Source of the DNA: Heloderma charlesbogerti
Taxonomy: Eukaryota; Chordata; Lepidosauria; Squamata; Helodermatidae
Direction of reading: 5' to 3'
NCBI GenBank assembly: GCA_026122225.1
Contig: JANEZZ010000737.1
Location: 496,001 to 560,000, forward strand
Length of the DNA stretch: 64,000 bases
Shown here: positions 20,550-30,490 of the stretch, piece by piece
Numbering within the stretch: position 1 is the first letter of the stretch
Layout of the letters: every line of letters starts with the position of its first letter
Notes under the pieces: generated by a model
What the model saw: only the letters and a program-made list of their open reading frames with translations
The model's database searches: none
What the model was told of the DNA's origin: nothing
Position numbers and translations under genes: made by a program

Positions 20550-21135
20550 AAAGCTCCAAGGCAACAACAGTAACAAGAGGGGTGCAGCTATTCCTCCTGC
20601 TGAGGCAATTTTGCTCCACCTGTCCCGTTGCCCAACCCTCTTTTGCCCGCCAGAACTTTGCTTGCTACAGAAGGTGTGCAAACGGTCAGCTGGGGCTCCT
20701 CCCAATGTCTTACTGGAGCTGTGCTTGTGTGGACCGGACTTTGGGTGGCAGTTTTTAGCCGAGAGAACTGTGCACATAAGCCATCTTCTATTTCGAACAA
20801 ACACCTCTTGTTTTAAATCAATACCGAATCCTATGACAATCATATTGCTGGATGTTCTGTGTCAAGGAGGGGGATCTCTTCAACTGCAGCCATGAGTAAT
20901 GAGCTTTAATTACTGCACTGATACTTGTGCTTAATTAGCTTAAGTGAAGCATATGGCACTTGTATCATGTTGTGAATTGCCGCATGTGCATAATTGCTAT
21001 CAGAAGTCACCGCAGTTCTTGTTTCTTGGGCCTCGTCTTGAACCATCTGAATACAGGAGAAGATGCCTGTTTACGGCGAAGAGACCCTCACTAATAAATG
21101 CACAATTATTTCACAGAAAATTGACAACTGAAGGG
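20550..21135. other. No gene; homeodomain-site-rich stretch at 20885-21010
   Basis: No repeat family is seen. TTTAATTACTG and CTTAATTAGCTT lie about 25 bp apart in an otherwise repeat-free segment. The 131, 98 and 94 aa frames have no domain. Confidence 0.35.
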
Positions 21136-21680
21136 TATTTACGTAGCCTGTCACAGTAAAGGCAGCCACGCAAATGCCGTAGCAGCCACCAAATACTTAC
21201 GTAGCCTATCACAGCAAAGAGCAGGGGCACAAATGGCGTAGCGGCCAATTAGACTGATTCATCCACCCCTAAAAGGAAGTTTTGTTAGACACTTGGAAGC
21301 ACAAGCATCATGTGTCATTGTGACTCTGTTGCGAATTTGCCATTTGTGTGGCTGCCTTTACCGTGATAGGCTACGTAAATACTTACGTAGCCTATCACGG
21401 CTGACTGCAAGGACGCAAATGGTGGCCACTACGATGGCTGCCATTTGTGGCTGCAGCAGCCTGGCCGCAGCCAGCCGGCAGACCAGCTGGAGCCACCGCC
21501 GCATCCGCCGCCGGAGCCGCCACCACCGGAGCCGCCGCCGCTGCCAGGTAAGCTCCGTCCCGGGGGGATTCCGCGGGGTGGCGGGGGGGGGGGAGGCCAT
21601 TCCGCCACAGATTCCGGAGAGCCGGATTCTAAAGAATCCAGCCTCACTGGAGTCCGTGGCGGAATTCTCTGACATCCCTA
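21136..21680 (-). mobile_element. Palindrome-rich hAT-like element, copy 2 (left side in window truncated)
   Basis: In reverse orientation the element begins at the right with TAGGGATGTCAGAGAATTCC (minus strand, ending at 21680). A perfect palindrome TGATAGGCTACGTAAAT plus complement lies at 21364-21397. Half palindromes TATTTACGTAGCC occur at 21137 and near 21190. The other terminus (TACATCCCTA type) is not found, so this copy is incomplete or rearranged. The GC-rich part is proline/glycine-coding by chance (72-75 aa frames). Confidence 0.8.
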
Positions 21681-22018
21681 TCCCTATTATACATATTTTT
21701 CTGCAGTTTATGAGCTGAGAACTCCATTGCAAATTCAGCAAAGTGTGTAAGCTGAAAGATGCATCTGGGAAGCGTGAATAGGTCAGTTCACCTAAAATGC
21801 AGACTAAACAAAAGTTTTCCACCATCCCTACTTCCTTTCTATTTTCTGTTTTCGAGAGCAGTGACAGCTGTACACAGATCCAGCCATACCAAAGGCCCAG
21901 TAGAAATGAACCACTTGATTTCTGATACTATGGAAGAGATATTTTAACCAAAATTACCACCCTAAGTAAACCTCACTCAGAGATCAAGTAACACTCAACT
22001 ATTTGCCTAAACGACCTC

Positions 22019-22598
22019 TTGGGGACTGAAGGTCTCTGATATCAGCATACAGCCCACAGCAGGAGCATTTTTTTTACTGTATTTATTTTTGCCATTTGTG
22101 TCCCGCCTTCCTATATACCTGTTGAACCAACTGTAAGGCAACTTATAACCAGTGTGGTGTAGTGGCAAGAGTGTTGGACTAGGAGCTGGGAGATCCAGGT
22201 TCTAGTCCCCACTCGGCCATGGAAGCTCACTGGGTGACTTTGGGCCAGTCACAGACCCTCAGCCCAACCCACCTCACAGGGTTGTTGTTGTGAGGATGAA
22301 ATGGAGAGGAGGAGGATAATGTAAGCCGCCTTGGGTTCCTTGCAAGAGGAAAAAAGGCGGGGTATAAATGCAATAAATAAATAAATAACCCAACTAAGTC
22401 AGAAATCAAACAGTAGTAATACAGCTAGTAAAGCTATCAAAACACAGTTACAACAACAAACTAATAAAGGCAGCTGTCATTGGGCTGGTTCACAGGTGTA
22501 TAGGAAGGTGGGACACAACAAATGGCAAAACTAAAGAAAGCAAAATGAATCCTCCTGCTGGGCTGTATGTTGATATCAGAGACCTTCAGTCCCCATTT
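22019..22598. mobile_element. Large foldback: 120-bp inverted arms around a SINE
   Basis: The left arm (GGGGACTGAAGGTCTCTGAT, then GCCATTTGTGTCCCGCCTTC) is repeated inverted at 22478-22598 (GGTGGGACACAACAAATGGC, then ATCAGAGACCTTCAGTCCCC). The arms differ at a few positions. The loop of about 340 bp contains an intact tRNA-derived SINE. Confidence 0.75.
22149..22389 (+). mobile_element. tRNA-derived SINE, near full length
   Basis: It has a tRNA-like head, CCAGTGTGGTGTAGTGGCAA (A box) and AGGTTCTAGTCCCC (B box). The conserved body is TCACTGGGTGACTTTGGGCC, AACCCACCTCACAGGGTTG and GTAAGCCGCCTTGGGTTCC, with an (AAAT)n tail. The boxes form the internal polymerase III promoter of such SINEs. Other copies are at 28262, 62896, 15940, 6940 and 17493. 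Confidence 0.9.
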
Positions 22599-22619
22599 AA
22601 CCCATGGGGCTCTGAGATA

Positions 22620-22872
22620 TGTGCTGGCCACCGTTTTAAATATGCAAGCTGTAGTGGGGGCGCACTGTGGCTTGTCGTGTCATGCAAACACTGGTCATGG
22701 GGATTATTTGTTTAACCCTCAAATAACCCACAACACTCAGATCTATGCATTGCGACAATCTGCTGCGCACTCCCCCACCCCCATGGCTTGCATATTCAAA
22801 ATGGCAGCTGGCACACATCTCGGACTACCCAGGTTAATTAACCCATGGTGGGTTAACCCATGGTTACATGCA
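22620..22872. repeat. Imperfect palindrome
   Basis: GTTTTAAATATGCAAGC and GGCTTGCATATTCAAAATGG are inverted, as are GTGGGGGCGCACTG and CTGCGCACTCCCCCAC. The outer arms carry AACCCATGG. It is probably another foldback element; no second copy was noticed. Confidence 0.55.
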
Positions 22873-22879
22873 GACTAGT

Positions 22880-23345
22880 GCAATGGGTTGGTTCAGATGT
22901 AACACTAAAATAGCTTAATGTTGCAATGATGAGCCATAGTGAGCCTTGGGCTTCCCTCTCCCTTCCTCCAGCATGGTTGTGACGAGGAGTTTGGAAGCTT
23001 TTGCTTTTGTTTTAGATTAACCACAGTTTGCTGTGTCATGAAAACCCAGACAAACTGTGGTTAATGTTAACGTTGGTTTGTTGGAACAAGCCAACTTCAG
23101 ACTATACTTACAAGTGTAGCTGGCTTGTTTTAACAAACCATAATCAAGATTAACCATAGTTTAGTTTAGGGATGGGTAGAAGAAGGTGTTTTCACCAGAT
23201 ATTTTGGACTTCAGATCCCATAAGCCCCTGCCAATGATCAGGAATGCTGGGAGCTGAAGTCCAAAACATCTGAAAATCTACCTTCTGACCACTCCTGGTT
23301 TAGGATTCAGACATAACACCAAGCTGTGGTTAAAATAAAACACAA
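22880..23345. repeat. AACCACAGTTTG-rich repeat split by a foldback MITE
   Basis: The outer parts share TGGTTCAGATGTAACAC (left) and its near complement form TTCAGACATAACACC (right, same sense), with several AACCACAG and CTGTGGTTAA motifs between. At 23188-23285 a CCAGATATTTTGGACT foldback copy is inserted. A related stretch lies near 45500-45800. Confidence 0.45.
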
Positions 23346-24086
23346 GTGGATGGTTCTGATCTTTTTGTCGTGGCTGTGTCAGAGGAGGAGGTGAGAACAC
23401 ACAAGTCATAGGCTTGCTGTGGCTTATGCCTACAATGCTAAATGTTAGAGGTATGTGCAAACCGGGCTGATGATAAAAGCCAATTAAGAAAGCAATATAC
23501 TGAAAATATCTACTGGAATAATGCCAGTGATGGAGTTGGGAACAACTCTGTGGAGGGCTTTTTCAGATTCTGGGTGCCACAGCCATAAAGTCCCTGTCTC
23601 TCTGTTGCCCACCCACTGGATATCTGACTGTGGAGCAACATAGAGATGGTCCTCAGGAATGGAATTATAGGCTTTATTCTAAAGACATGCAGCTAACCAA
23701 CTGCATACCACTATCTTATATCAGGCTCAAGAGGATTAGGGCTGAAATGAGTTGTGTTTTGCACCTGCTCTACAGCAATTTGCCAGTTAATTCAGGAGGT
23801 ATTAAGAGGGATGAGATAACATGTCTTGGATACTCTGCTTTTAATGTGGTCACCAAGGGAATCTAAAAATAACTTCATCAGCATGCAGGATGATATTTTA
23901 GAAATCCACAGTATTCAGAGCAAACACATTACTGACCTGAATGCTGATGGGGGGATAGCTTGCACTTACGATAACACTGTCTAGATAAACCATGAAGAGT
24001 TGCCCCTGAACACCAAAGTAACTGCAGCAACGGCTTTGCAGCAGGAGAAAAGAGTAGGAAGGAACAGACTTTCTTCCTTCCTCAAT
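23346..24086. other. No feature recognised
   Basis: A LINE-like phrase (GAACAACTCTGTGGAGGGC near 23540) may be an old L2 fragment. Otherwise the sequence appears single-copy. Confidence 0.4.
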
Positions 24087-24632
24087 ATCATAGAATCATA
24101 GAATAGTAGGGTTGGAAGGGGACTTTGAGACCATAGAGTCCAACCCCCTGCTCAATGCAGGAATCTAAGTCAGAGCATCCCTGACAGAAGGCTGTCCAGC
24201 TTCATCTTGAATGCCTCCAGTGTGGGAGAGCCCACCTCCTCCCTAGGGAATTGGTTCCATTGTCCTATTGCTCTAACAGTCAGGAAGTTTCTCCTGATGT
24301 TCAGCCGGAATCTGACTTCCTGTAACTTGAGCCCATTGTTCCATGTCCTGCACTCTGGGATGATTGAGAAGAGATCCTGGCCTTCCTCCCTGTGACAACC
24401 TTTCAAGTCCTTGAAGAGCGCTATCATCTCTCCCCTCAGTCTTCTCTTCTCAAGGCTAAACATGCCCAGTTCTTTCAGTCTCTCCTCACAGGGCTTTGTT
24501 TCCAGTCCCCTGATCATCTTCGTTGCCTTCCTCTGAACCCTCTCCAGTTTGTCTGCATCCTTCTTAAAGTGTGGCGCCCAGAACTGGACATAGTACTCAA
24601 GATGAGGCCTAACCCGTGCTGAGTAGAGGGGT
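24087..24632 (-). mobile_element. CR1 LINE 3' end, minus strand
   Basis: The minus frame reads [20 protein letters not shown], then LERVQRKATKMIRGLETKP, ending DSLLSGML, the CR1 ORF2 C-terminus. The octamer tail is at the left. The 206-codon frame extends beyond CR1 into a different repeat (R4), so its first 55 or so residues are not CR1. Confidence 0.92.
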
Positions 24633-24860
24633 TTAATGTCTTCCCACAAGCAAACAAAAGGTCTACCTCCCTCATGGAACTGCTGAGCTGAATTTTTATT
24701 GACATCATAAAATAATTTTTTCAAAATGGTCAACATTCGACTCTCCAAGTAGCAGCTGCCTGGAGTTACCCCCTCTTCTAGACATACCAATCACATTCCT
24801 TTTTCAATTCTCCTTTTGTGATGTGCATTGGAAGCAACAATCTTATACAATGTTGGGCTC
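24633..24860 (-). repeat. Dispersed repeat R4, joined to the CR1 5' break
   Basis: TTTAATGTCTTCCCACAAGC, AAAAGGTCTACCTCCCTCAT and GGAACTGCTGAGC recur as the reverse complement at 27518-27590. The family is unknown to me. It begins exactly where CR1 similarity ends. Confidence 0.55.
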
Positions 24861-25838
24861 TAAAATTAACTGTTCCTATTAAAGCTTCTTCTGCAGCACC
24901 TGGTGGAAGAAGTTAGATATAGGTGACTATGCTAAGCAAACCACAGTCTAACCCGGGGTGAGCCAAAGGTACATCAGGACCTCCTGGTAGATTGCTGGAT
25001 AGAGATTGGCACAGTTCTCTGACTCCAAGTTGTTTAACCATAACAGCAACAAAAAGGTGTTCGCCCTTTAAATTAGGGTGTTCGAATCCCTGATCTGTAG
25101 TAACACAGGCTTTGATATGTACTTGTATGTGAAGGTCACCCCAGAATATGGGGTATGGTAGGTTAAGGGTCCTCAGCCTTTTTGGATCAGTGGGCATATT
25201 TGGAATTTTGAGAGAGTATAGTGGGCACTTTCCCAAAATGGTTCATGAATGGCTTGCCCATTCATAAAATGGCTACCAAGGTGGGCATTGCCGTTCACAA
25301 AACACTCATTTCCCAGAAGGCAAACCTTTCTGAGGCTAACTGAAAAGGAACTTGTCCAAGGACCTAATGGAAGGCAGAGGTGGGCTTTGGAGCTCCCAAA
25401 CACAAAACCACTCTTTTGAACTCAAATACAGATGGTGCTGAAGGGTAGCACTTCACTTTGTAGCATGCCTGCCTACCAGTTTCTTTTAAAAATCTTAAGA
25501 AATAAAATAAAAATCAGGAGGGGCGGGGAGCCTGGTGGATACCAGGAGAGGTGTTTGTGAGCACATTGGTGCCCAGCAGTAGATAATTGTTCTGTCACCT
25601 GAGCCACCATTTTGTATCTGGCTCTGTCCTCTGTGAAACACTATTTTGCACCTGGTGAACTTTGGGGCTTTAGTTAAAAAATGTTCCACAAGCAGGAAGA
25701 CTGCCCATGTCTAGTTGAACAAAGTTAAAATGATTGTGTGTGCATTCTGTAGTAGTTGCTGCCACACACCGTGATAATCCAGCCCATTACGTTAGAAGCC
25801 CTGAACTGCTCCACTGTATTGTCATCCCTAATATATGC
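24861..25838. other. No gene recognised
   Basis: Apparently single-copy sequence with short frames only (107, 76 and 64 aa), none with a known domain. Confidence 0.4.
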
Positions 25839-25839
25839 T

Positions 25840-25960
25840 GTAGTTAATGTTATGGTTTTACTGTATATTTTGGTGTTTTATGATATATTTCCTGTTTGCT
25901 GCCCTGGAAGGTATTGAATGAAGGGCAGCATACAAATGTTTTAAATAAATATATCATTCG
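25840..25960 (+). repeat. L2-like LINE 3' tail
   Basis: GCCCTGGAAGGTATTGAATG, AAGGGCAGCATACAAATG and AAATAAATATAT have the layout of L2-type 3' untranslated ends. No coding sequence remains. Confidence 0.5.
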
Positions 25961-26212
25961 TCTGCATTCTGCAGCATCCATTTGCAATGCAGTTCCTGGC
26001 AGCAGAATGAAATATGGAAGGAGAACAGAGGAGAATCCCAGACTTTCTAAAGGTCATGGACAAGGTTAAAGTATAGAATGTATACAAATAGAATCTCAGT
26101 TCTCCAAGGGCTAGTCTGTATGTAGCCAAAATGGCACCACCCACACACAAGAGGGAACAGTTGGCAGACATGGCGGGCAGTTTGCAGAAGTATAATAAAT
26201 GTTTAGGAAAAT

Positions 26213-26306
26213 CACTTAGAGCACAATCCCTAAGGTATGCTGGCTGGGAAATGGTGGGAGGTGTAGGACTTTTTTCTGTCTAAACATGCATAGGATTGCA
26301 CCATGA
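26213..26306. mobile_element. Harbinger-like foldback MITE, partial
   Basis: AGAGCACAATCC and GCATAGGATTGCACC frame TGTAGGACTTTTTTCTGTC. About 40 bp of the left arm is lost. Confidence 0.65.
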
Positions 26307-26485
26307 GTTGAAGGAGCCCAAGGGCCGATCTACATAGCGCCCACCATCGCAATGAATTTGGTGTCCCGTTGGGTTAAACGCTCTCACATTAAAATGTGAT
26401 TATTCACACTCACCCATTTTCCCCGTTGCAGTGCTTCATCGAATGCGCAAGCTCGGTTCATACTCGAGCACTGTGCTGTTTTCCT

Positions 26486-26572
26486 GCGTGCGCTTGTCTG
26501 ATCTCGGATGCTAAGCGGGGTCAGCCCCGGTCAGTAGTTGGATGGGAGACTGCCTGGGAATCAGGCTTCCTG
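26486..26572 (+). pseudogene. 5S rRNA-derived segment, forward arm
   Basis: TTGTCTGATCTCGGATGC, TAAGCGGGGTCAGCCC, GTAGTTGGATGGGAGACTGC and CTGGGAAT align by eye with roughly nucleotides 31-104 of vertebrate 5S rRNA, the middle and 3' part. They include the internal control region (A box near GCTAAGC, C box near GGATGGGAGAC). The 5' third and the terminal stem are absent, so it is not a functional 5S gene. It may retain polymerase III factor binding (inference). Confidence 0.85.
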
Positions 26573-26922
26573 CATTGAGCAGGGGTTGTTGTATCCCCTC
26601 AAATGAGACTAAGTTTTACCCCCTCCTATCCCCTGCTCCGGATGTTTTTTTTTTTTAAATTTCAGGCATTATCCTCACAGAATTGGGGCTTCTCCGCAAT
26701 GTTTTTTTCCCTAATTCAGGCATGATCTTCAAAGATTCGAAGTTGTGAAGGTTCACAACTTTGAAGCTTAGAAGATCATGCCTCAATTAGAAAAAAAAAC
26801 ATCACGGAGAAGCCCCGATTCTGCAAGGATAACCCCTGAATTTAAAAAAACAACATCCAGAGCAGGGGATAGGAGGGGGTAAAACTGAATCTCATTTGAG
26901 GGGATACAACAACCCCCACTCA

Positions 26923-27014
26923 GTGCAGGAAGCGTGATTCCCAAGCAGTCTCCCATTGAAGCACTGACCGGGACTGACCCCACTTAGCTTTCGAGATCAG
27001 ACAAGCGCGCGCAC
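26923..27014 (-). pseudogene. 5S rRNA-derived segment, reverse arm
   Basis: This is the complement of the forward arm: CCAAGCAGTCTCCCATTG, CACTGACCGGGACTGACCCC, ACTTAGCTTTCGAGATCAG. It has extra changes (for example TTGAAGCACTG where the forward arm reads the complement of CAGTAGTTGGA). The two arms together would give a long hairpin. Confidence 0.85.
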
Positions 27015-27385
27015 ATTCAGCCCTTTGCTTGTTGCTGAGGTAACAGGGGCTGCTGAGGAAGCTATGCAATCAGTAGCCAGAAGAAGACATGGGGCCATCG
27101 AGAGCTGTGATTGGACAGGAGGGAAATACAAACACCGCCGCATATGGACAGGCAGGGGAGGGGACTATGACTGGATATGGTAGCGAAGGCGGAAAATCAG
27201 AGCACATTAAGGAGAAATACCAGGATATTAGGGTATTGAAAGTGGGAGAACAGAAGTGGGAAATTCCAGTTCCAATTTGAGGCAGCTACTGCATAGTGTG
27301 AAAGGCGGGCGGTGAAACCTCATTGGAAGCCGGTAAGTGTAGATCCAGCCCAAGACAGAGCCCTTGGCTGAGTCTGTCAGTTTAG

Positions 27386-27432
27386 ACCGACTTTTGTTCG
27401 GTCTAAACGTGCATAGGATCACGCTCTTAGTC
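27386..27432. repeat. Harbinger-like MITE, right-end fragment
   Basis: TCGGTCTAAACGTGCATAGG and ATCACGCTCTTA correspond to the usual right end TCTAAACATGCATAGGATTG. Confidence 0.55.
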
Positions 27433-28236
27433 TGTCATGGCCTCCAGATACTGGCATAGGCCCTTTGGCTGTAATGCCTTTCAGAGAGATCGTCATAGGT
27501 TTTTGTCATGAGCCAAAAATGAATTCGGCTCAGCAGTTCCATAAGGGAGGTAGACCTTTTGTTTGCTTGTGGGTAAACATTAAACCAAATGACTTCAAGG
27601 AACTTTCTGTAACTGGATGTGAACTTCCTGTGTCAATGTAGCATCATTAATAATAAGTGTAGGAACAGGTAACACACTCGCAAGACTCGCTACGACTAAT
27701 GTCTGGGAACTTCTCAGTTTCACAGAAATAAGTAAGCCAAACATTTCTTATTCATGAAGATGGAAAGGCCGCTTTTCCATTCCTGCTGGGTACCTAAAAG
27801 AAGTCTCACTCAAAACCGAGGGCCTGGCCTCCAAATCCAGAGAGCCTCCTGACTAGGTCAGTGTGCCATCTAGTGAGGATCCCATGTAGGACTTGTTGGT
27901 TTAAAATATTTCTAGCCAACCTTTCAGGCAGGAGCCCTCCCAAAGGTGGCCTACAGCAATAAAATAGACCAATACAATTTCATAAAAGCAAGTCTTTGTA
28001 TTCAGATTTCTTAGGTACCTTTCTCAAACAAAGACTCATGGCATCTTGCAACAAAGAGAAAGACAGGGATCAGTCATATCTCTCATGGCACATCCTGTGT
28101 TTTTATTGAATGGTCAGGTTTTTGTCACAACTAGAGATAGAGGAGCCATTATCTTGGTTTGTCTTTTAATGTGAACTCACCTAATTTTGCACATTTGAGC
28201 CAATATGTGCACCAGAATTTAGTTATCCTTAGACAT
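27433..28236. other. No gene; R4 fragment at 27518-27600
   Basis: GGCTCAGCAGTTCCATAAGG and TAGACCTTTTGTTTGCTTG are the inverted partner of R4 at 24640. The remainder appears single-copy. Confidence 0.5.
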
Positions 28237-28237
28237 T

Positions 28238-28262
28238 TGTATGTATGTATGTATGTATGTAT
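28238..28262 (+). repeat. (GTAT)n microsatellite
   Basis: Six ATGT units, directly adjoining the (TTTA)n tail of the next SINE. Confidence 0.9.
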
Positions 28263-28500
28263 TTATTTATTGCCTGTATATCCTGCCTTTTTTTCCTCTT
28301 GCAAGGAACCCAAGGCGGCTTACGTTCTCCTCCTCCTCTCCGTTTTATCCTCACAACAACAACCCTGTGAGGTGGGTTGGGCTGAGAGTCTGTGGCTGGC
28401 CCAAAGTCACCCAGTGAGCTTCCATGGCCGAGTGGGGACTAGAACCTGGATCTCCTGGCTCCCAGTCCAACACTCCCACCACCGCACCACACTGGCTCCC
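28262..28500 (-). mobile_element. tRNA-derived SINE, near full length
   Basis: It is the complement of the 22149 copy: TTTATTTATTGCC tail, AAGGAACCCAAGGCGGC, GGGGACTAGAACCTGG (B box) and CACCACACTGGCTCC (head). Head and tail are both present. Confidence 0.9.
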
Positions 28501-28759
28501 CTACATCACATTTCTCTGGATGTTGTGATGGAGTTCTCTAATGAAAAATGCATATAAAATTGTGCATATTCTGCTCACAAAAATGTGTATGTTAGGGACA
28601 ATAAAATTCAAGACATCAAATCAGCACACTTGTCCTAGCAGTTTTCATCTCCACCAGTCTTTTGTTAAGTTAATGGATATTAATTTCCCATTCGAGACCA
28701 AGACACCCCAAAATAATTTGCATTACAACACGGAACAAGATAGTGTTCCTCAGAAAATT

Positions 28760-28940
28760 CATCTCCTCCCCCATACTGTCAGGAGTGCAACTATGCTCAG
28801 AGGGAACAGGAAATTCTGGGGGGTGGGGGGATGGCAGACGACATCAGCAACCTTGCTAATCAAAAAGTGGTGGTGTTCCATCCCTATGAGCCCTGGCTCT
28901 GCTATGCCGCTATTGATCAGCTCACATCCAGGTTTAGGCA
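28760..28940 (-). repeat. Dispersed TIR-element fragment, partner of 36095
   Basis: GCTCAGAGGGAACAGGAAAT, GATGGCAGACGACATCAGC and TTGCTAATCAAAAAGTGG are the reverse complement of parts of the element at 36095-36477. Confidence 0.6.
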
Positions 28941-29087
28941 AATGGGCCTGCCATCATCATACCCATTTCTAAATGCTGTAGGGCAAATTTAGAACCAGTT
29001 ACATTCATGAAGGATGTGTGCATTTATTCAAACAGCATCTTATATTCTGTTCCCAGTCTTCAGGGGAGAGTGCCGTGCTTTCATAGC

Positions 29088-29260
29088 CAACATGGCAACA
29101 CCTGCATACAGGAGGGAGGTATCTGCAGAATTGGGGGAAGCCTGAAGTTTGCAAAATTAAAAAAAAAAAAAAGATAGGGAAAAAACCCTACAGTGGGGCG
29201 GGGGGAGAAACCCAGAAACAGCCAAATGAGGACTGAGAATGCTCAGTGCGCATGGAATAT
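29088..29260 (+). repeat. Dispersed repeat R5
   Basis: ACAGGAGGGAGGTATCTGC, AGTTTGCAAAATT and CAAATGAGGACTGAGAATGC recur near 33105-33260, with a partial copy near 26105-26200. No coding content. Confidence 0.5.
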
Positions 29261-29267
29261 GGTCCGA

Positions 29268-29291
29268 ATAGTGTGTGTGTGTGTGTGTGTA
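29268..29291 (+). repeat. (GT)n microsatellite
   Basis: About eleven GT units directly before the L2 fragment. Confidence 0.9.
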
Positions 29292-29746
29292 TAAAATCAG
29301 GTTTTGATCTTTAAAATTTTGACCTTTAAAACCCTATATGGTTCTGGCCCAGCCTATCTTAAGGAGCGCCTCCAGCAGCACCAGACAGGCCGCTTAACAA
29401 GATCAGCCTCGGATGGCCTTCTCTCTGTCCCATCAGCCAGGACAGCTAGACTGGTGGGGACGAGGGAGAGGGCCTTTTCTGTGGTGGCCCCCACTCTGTG
29501 GAACTCCCTCCCTAGGGAACTCCACCATGCCCCCTCTTTAATGAGCTTCTGTCGTGCATTAAAAACGTGGTTGTTCAGGGAGGCATTTGGGGTGGGTTAG
29601 GGTATTTTAGAAAATGTTTTTATTGTAGAATTTTATTGTTTTAAACTGTTTTATTGTATGCTGTACATCTCCCAGAGTGGCTGGGTGACCAGCCAGATGG
29701 GCGATTAATAAATTTAATAATAAATAAATAAATAAATAAATAAAGG
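29292..29746 (+). mobile_element. L2-type LINE 3' end
   Basis: Frame 29304-29600 has FKTLYGSGPAYLKERLQQH-like residues, then TRERAFSVVAPTLWNSLPRE and CRALKTWLFREAF, the C-terminus of L2 ORF2. A tail with CTCCCAGAGTGGCTGGGTG and GGGCGATTAATAAATTTAAT ends in (AAAT)n. The 98 codons are open but 5' truncated. Confidence 0.88.
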
Positions 29747-30124
29747 TCAGAGGGGCAATAGATCTGAGTGGCTAGAAATGGAGGAGGGAGGAAGAGACAT
29801 ATACATATATATAAAAAGTTTAGAGGAAACCATTCCATTGTCTGGATAGGACATTTTCTGGTTCACACTGAGAAGATATCTTTAAATAATCCCAGGGAAA
29901 GAAGTGAGAGTTACCCATAGAAATCAATGGAGAGATCCAAAATTTTAATGTAGCTGGGATTGGGCAACAGTATGGCCACCTCACTCCCACAGAATCCCCC
30001 GCCCCCCCGTAGCAGCAAAGAGAAGAGCTACTGTTTTTTCTAATTTGGTTCTAATTTAGTGTGAAACACTTAAAAAAAAATCCTGGTAATGCAAATTCCA
30101 AAGCAAATGCAGTTCATTGTCTTT
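29747..30124. other. No feature recognised
   Basis: AT-rich sequence with short A and C runs. No supported gene. Confidence 0.4.
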
Positions 30125-30490
30125 ATTATAGGTTGGAAGGGGCTGTAGCTGGAAAAGAGTGGCTTATGACAGCCCTGCAGTGTAGTACACAGTGAATTCT
30201 GCATGTGAGGCTCTGAGTGGTTTAAAACAACTTTGTCGGGTTGTCCAGCAGTATTAGTCCACTTACTGCACATTGGGGGTTGGTTCGAAGCCAAGAGTAC
30301 AATAACCCTACAATGTTATCGGCTGCTTTCATCCCCACATCGCAGATTGGACTGAGAGGGTAGTATACAGTAACCTTGCAGTGTAGTTCACCATTGCATC
30401 CTTATTGCAGTTTGGAGGGTTATGCTAAGGCAGAGTAGCTTACAACAGCCCTACAATGTAGTCCACCATTAATGTTGCAGGTCAGAGGAG
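30125..30490 (+). repeat. Degenerate minisatellite, about 70-bp unit
   Basis: Units share the order TTGGAGGG, AGAGTAGCTTACAACAGCCC, TACAATGTAGTCCACCATT. Starts lie near 30128, 30268, 30344 and 30409, with another weaker unit near 30206. Divergence is high, so it is old. Confidence 0.6.

Larger units (their letters stand above)
26322..27351. mobile_element. TIR element carrying 5S rRNA-derived palindromic arms, copy 1
   Basis: The ends are GGGCCGATCTACAT and TGTAGATCCAGCC, imperfect inverted repeats. The interior has a unique left part (GCAATGAATTTGGTGTCCCG), then a palindrome of about 280 bp per arm centred at 26750 (GTTGTGAA|GG|TTCACAAC). A unique right part follows (GATTGGACAGGAGGGAAATA, CCAGTTCCAATTTGAGG). 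Each outer arm contains a 5S rRNA-like segment in opposite orientation. No transposase. CAAG occurs just outside both ends, but the target-site length is uncertain and I do not assign a superfamily. The second copy is at 41770. Two 60 aa frames on the right part are not supported. Confidence 0.8.

Noticed and set aside
21429..21647. Glycine/proline-rich protein frames
   Set aside because: They are translations of the GC-rich part of hAT-like copy 2.
22149..22230. tRNA gene
   Set aside because: The A and B boxes belong to a SINE head; the cloverleaf and acceptor stem are not preserved, and SINE body and tail follow.
26486..26572. Functional 5S rRNA gene
   Set aside because: The 5' third and terminal stem are missing, several positions are altered, and the segment is part of a mobile element arm.
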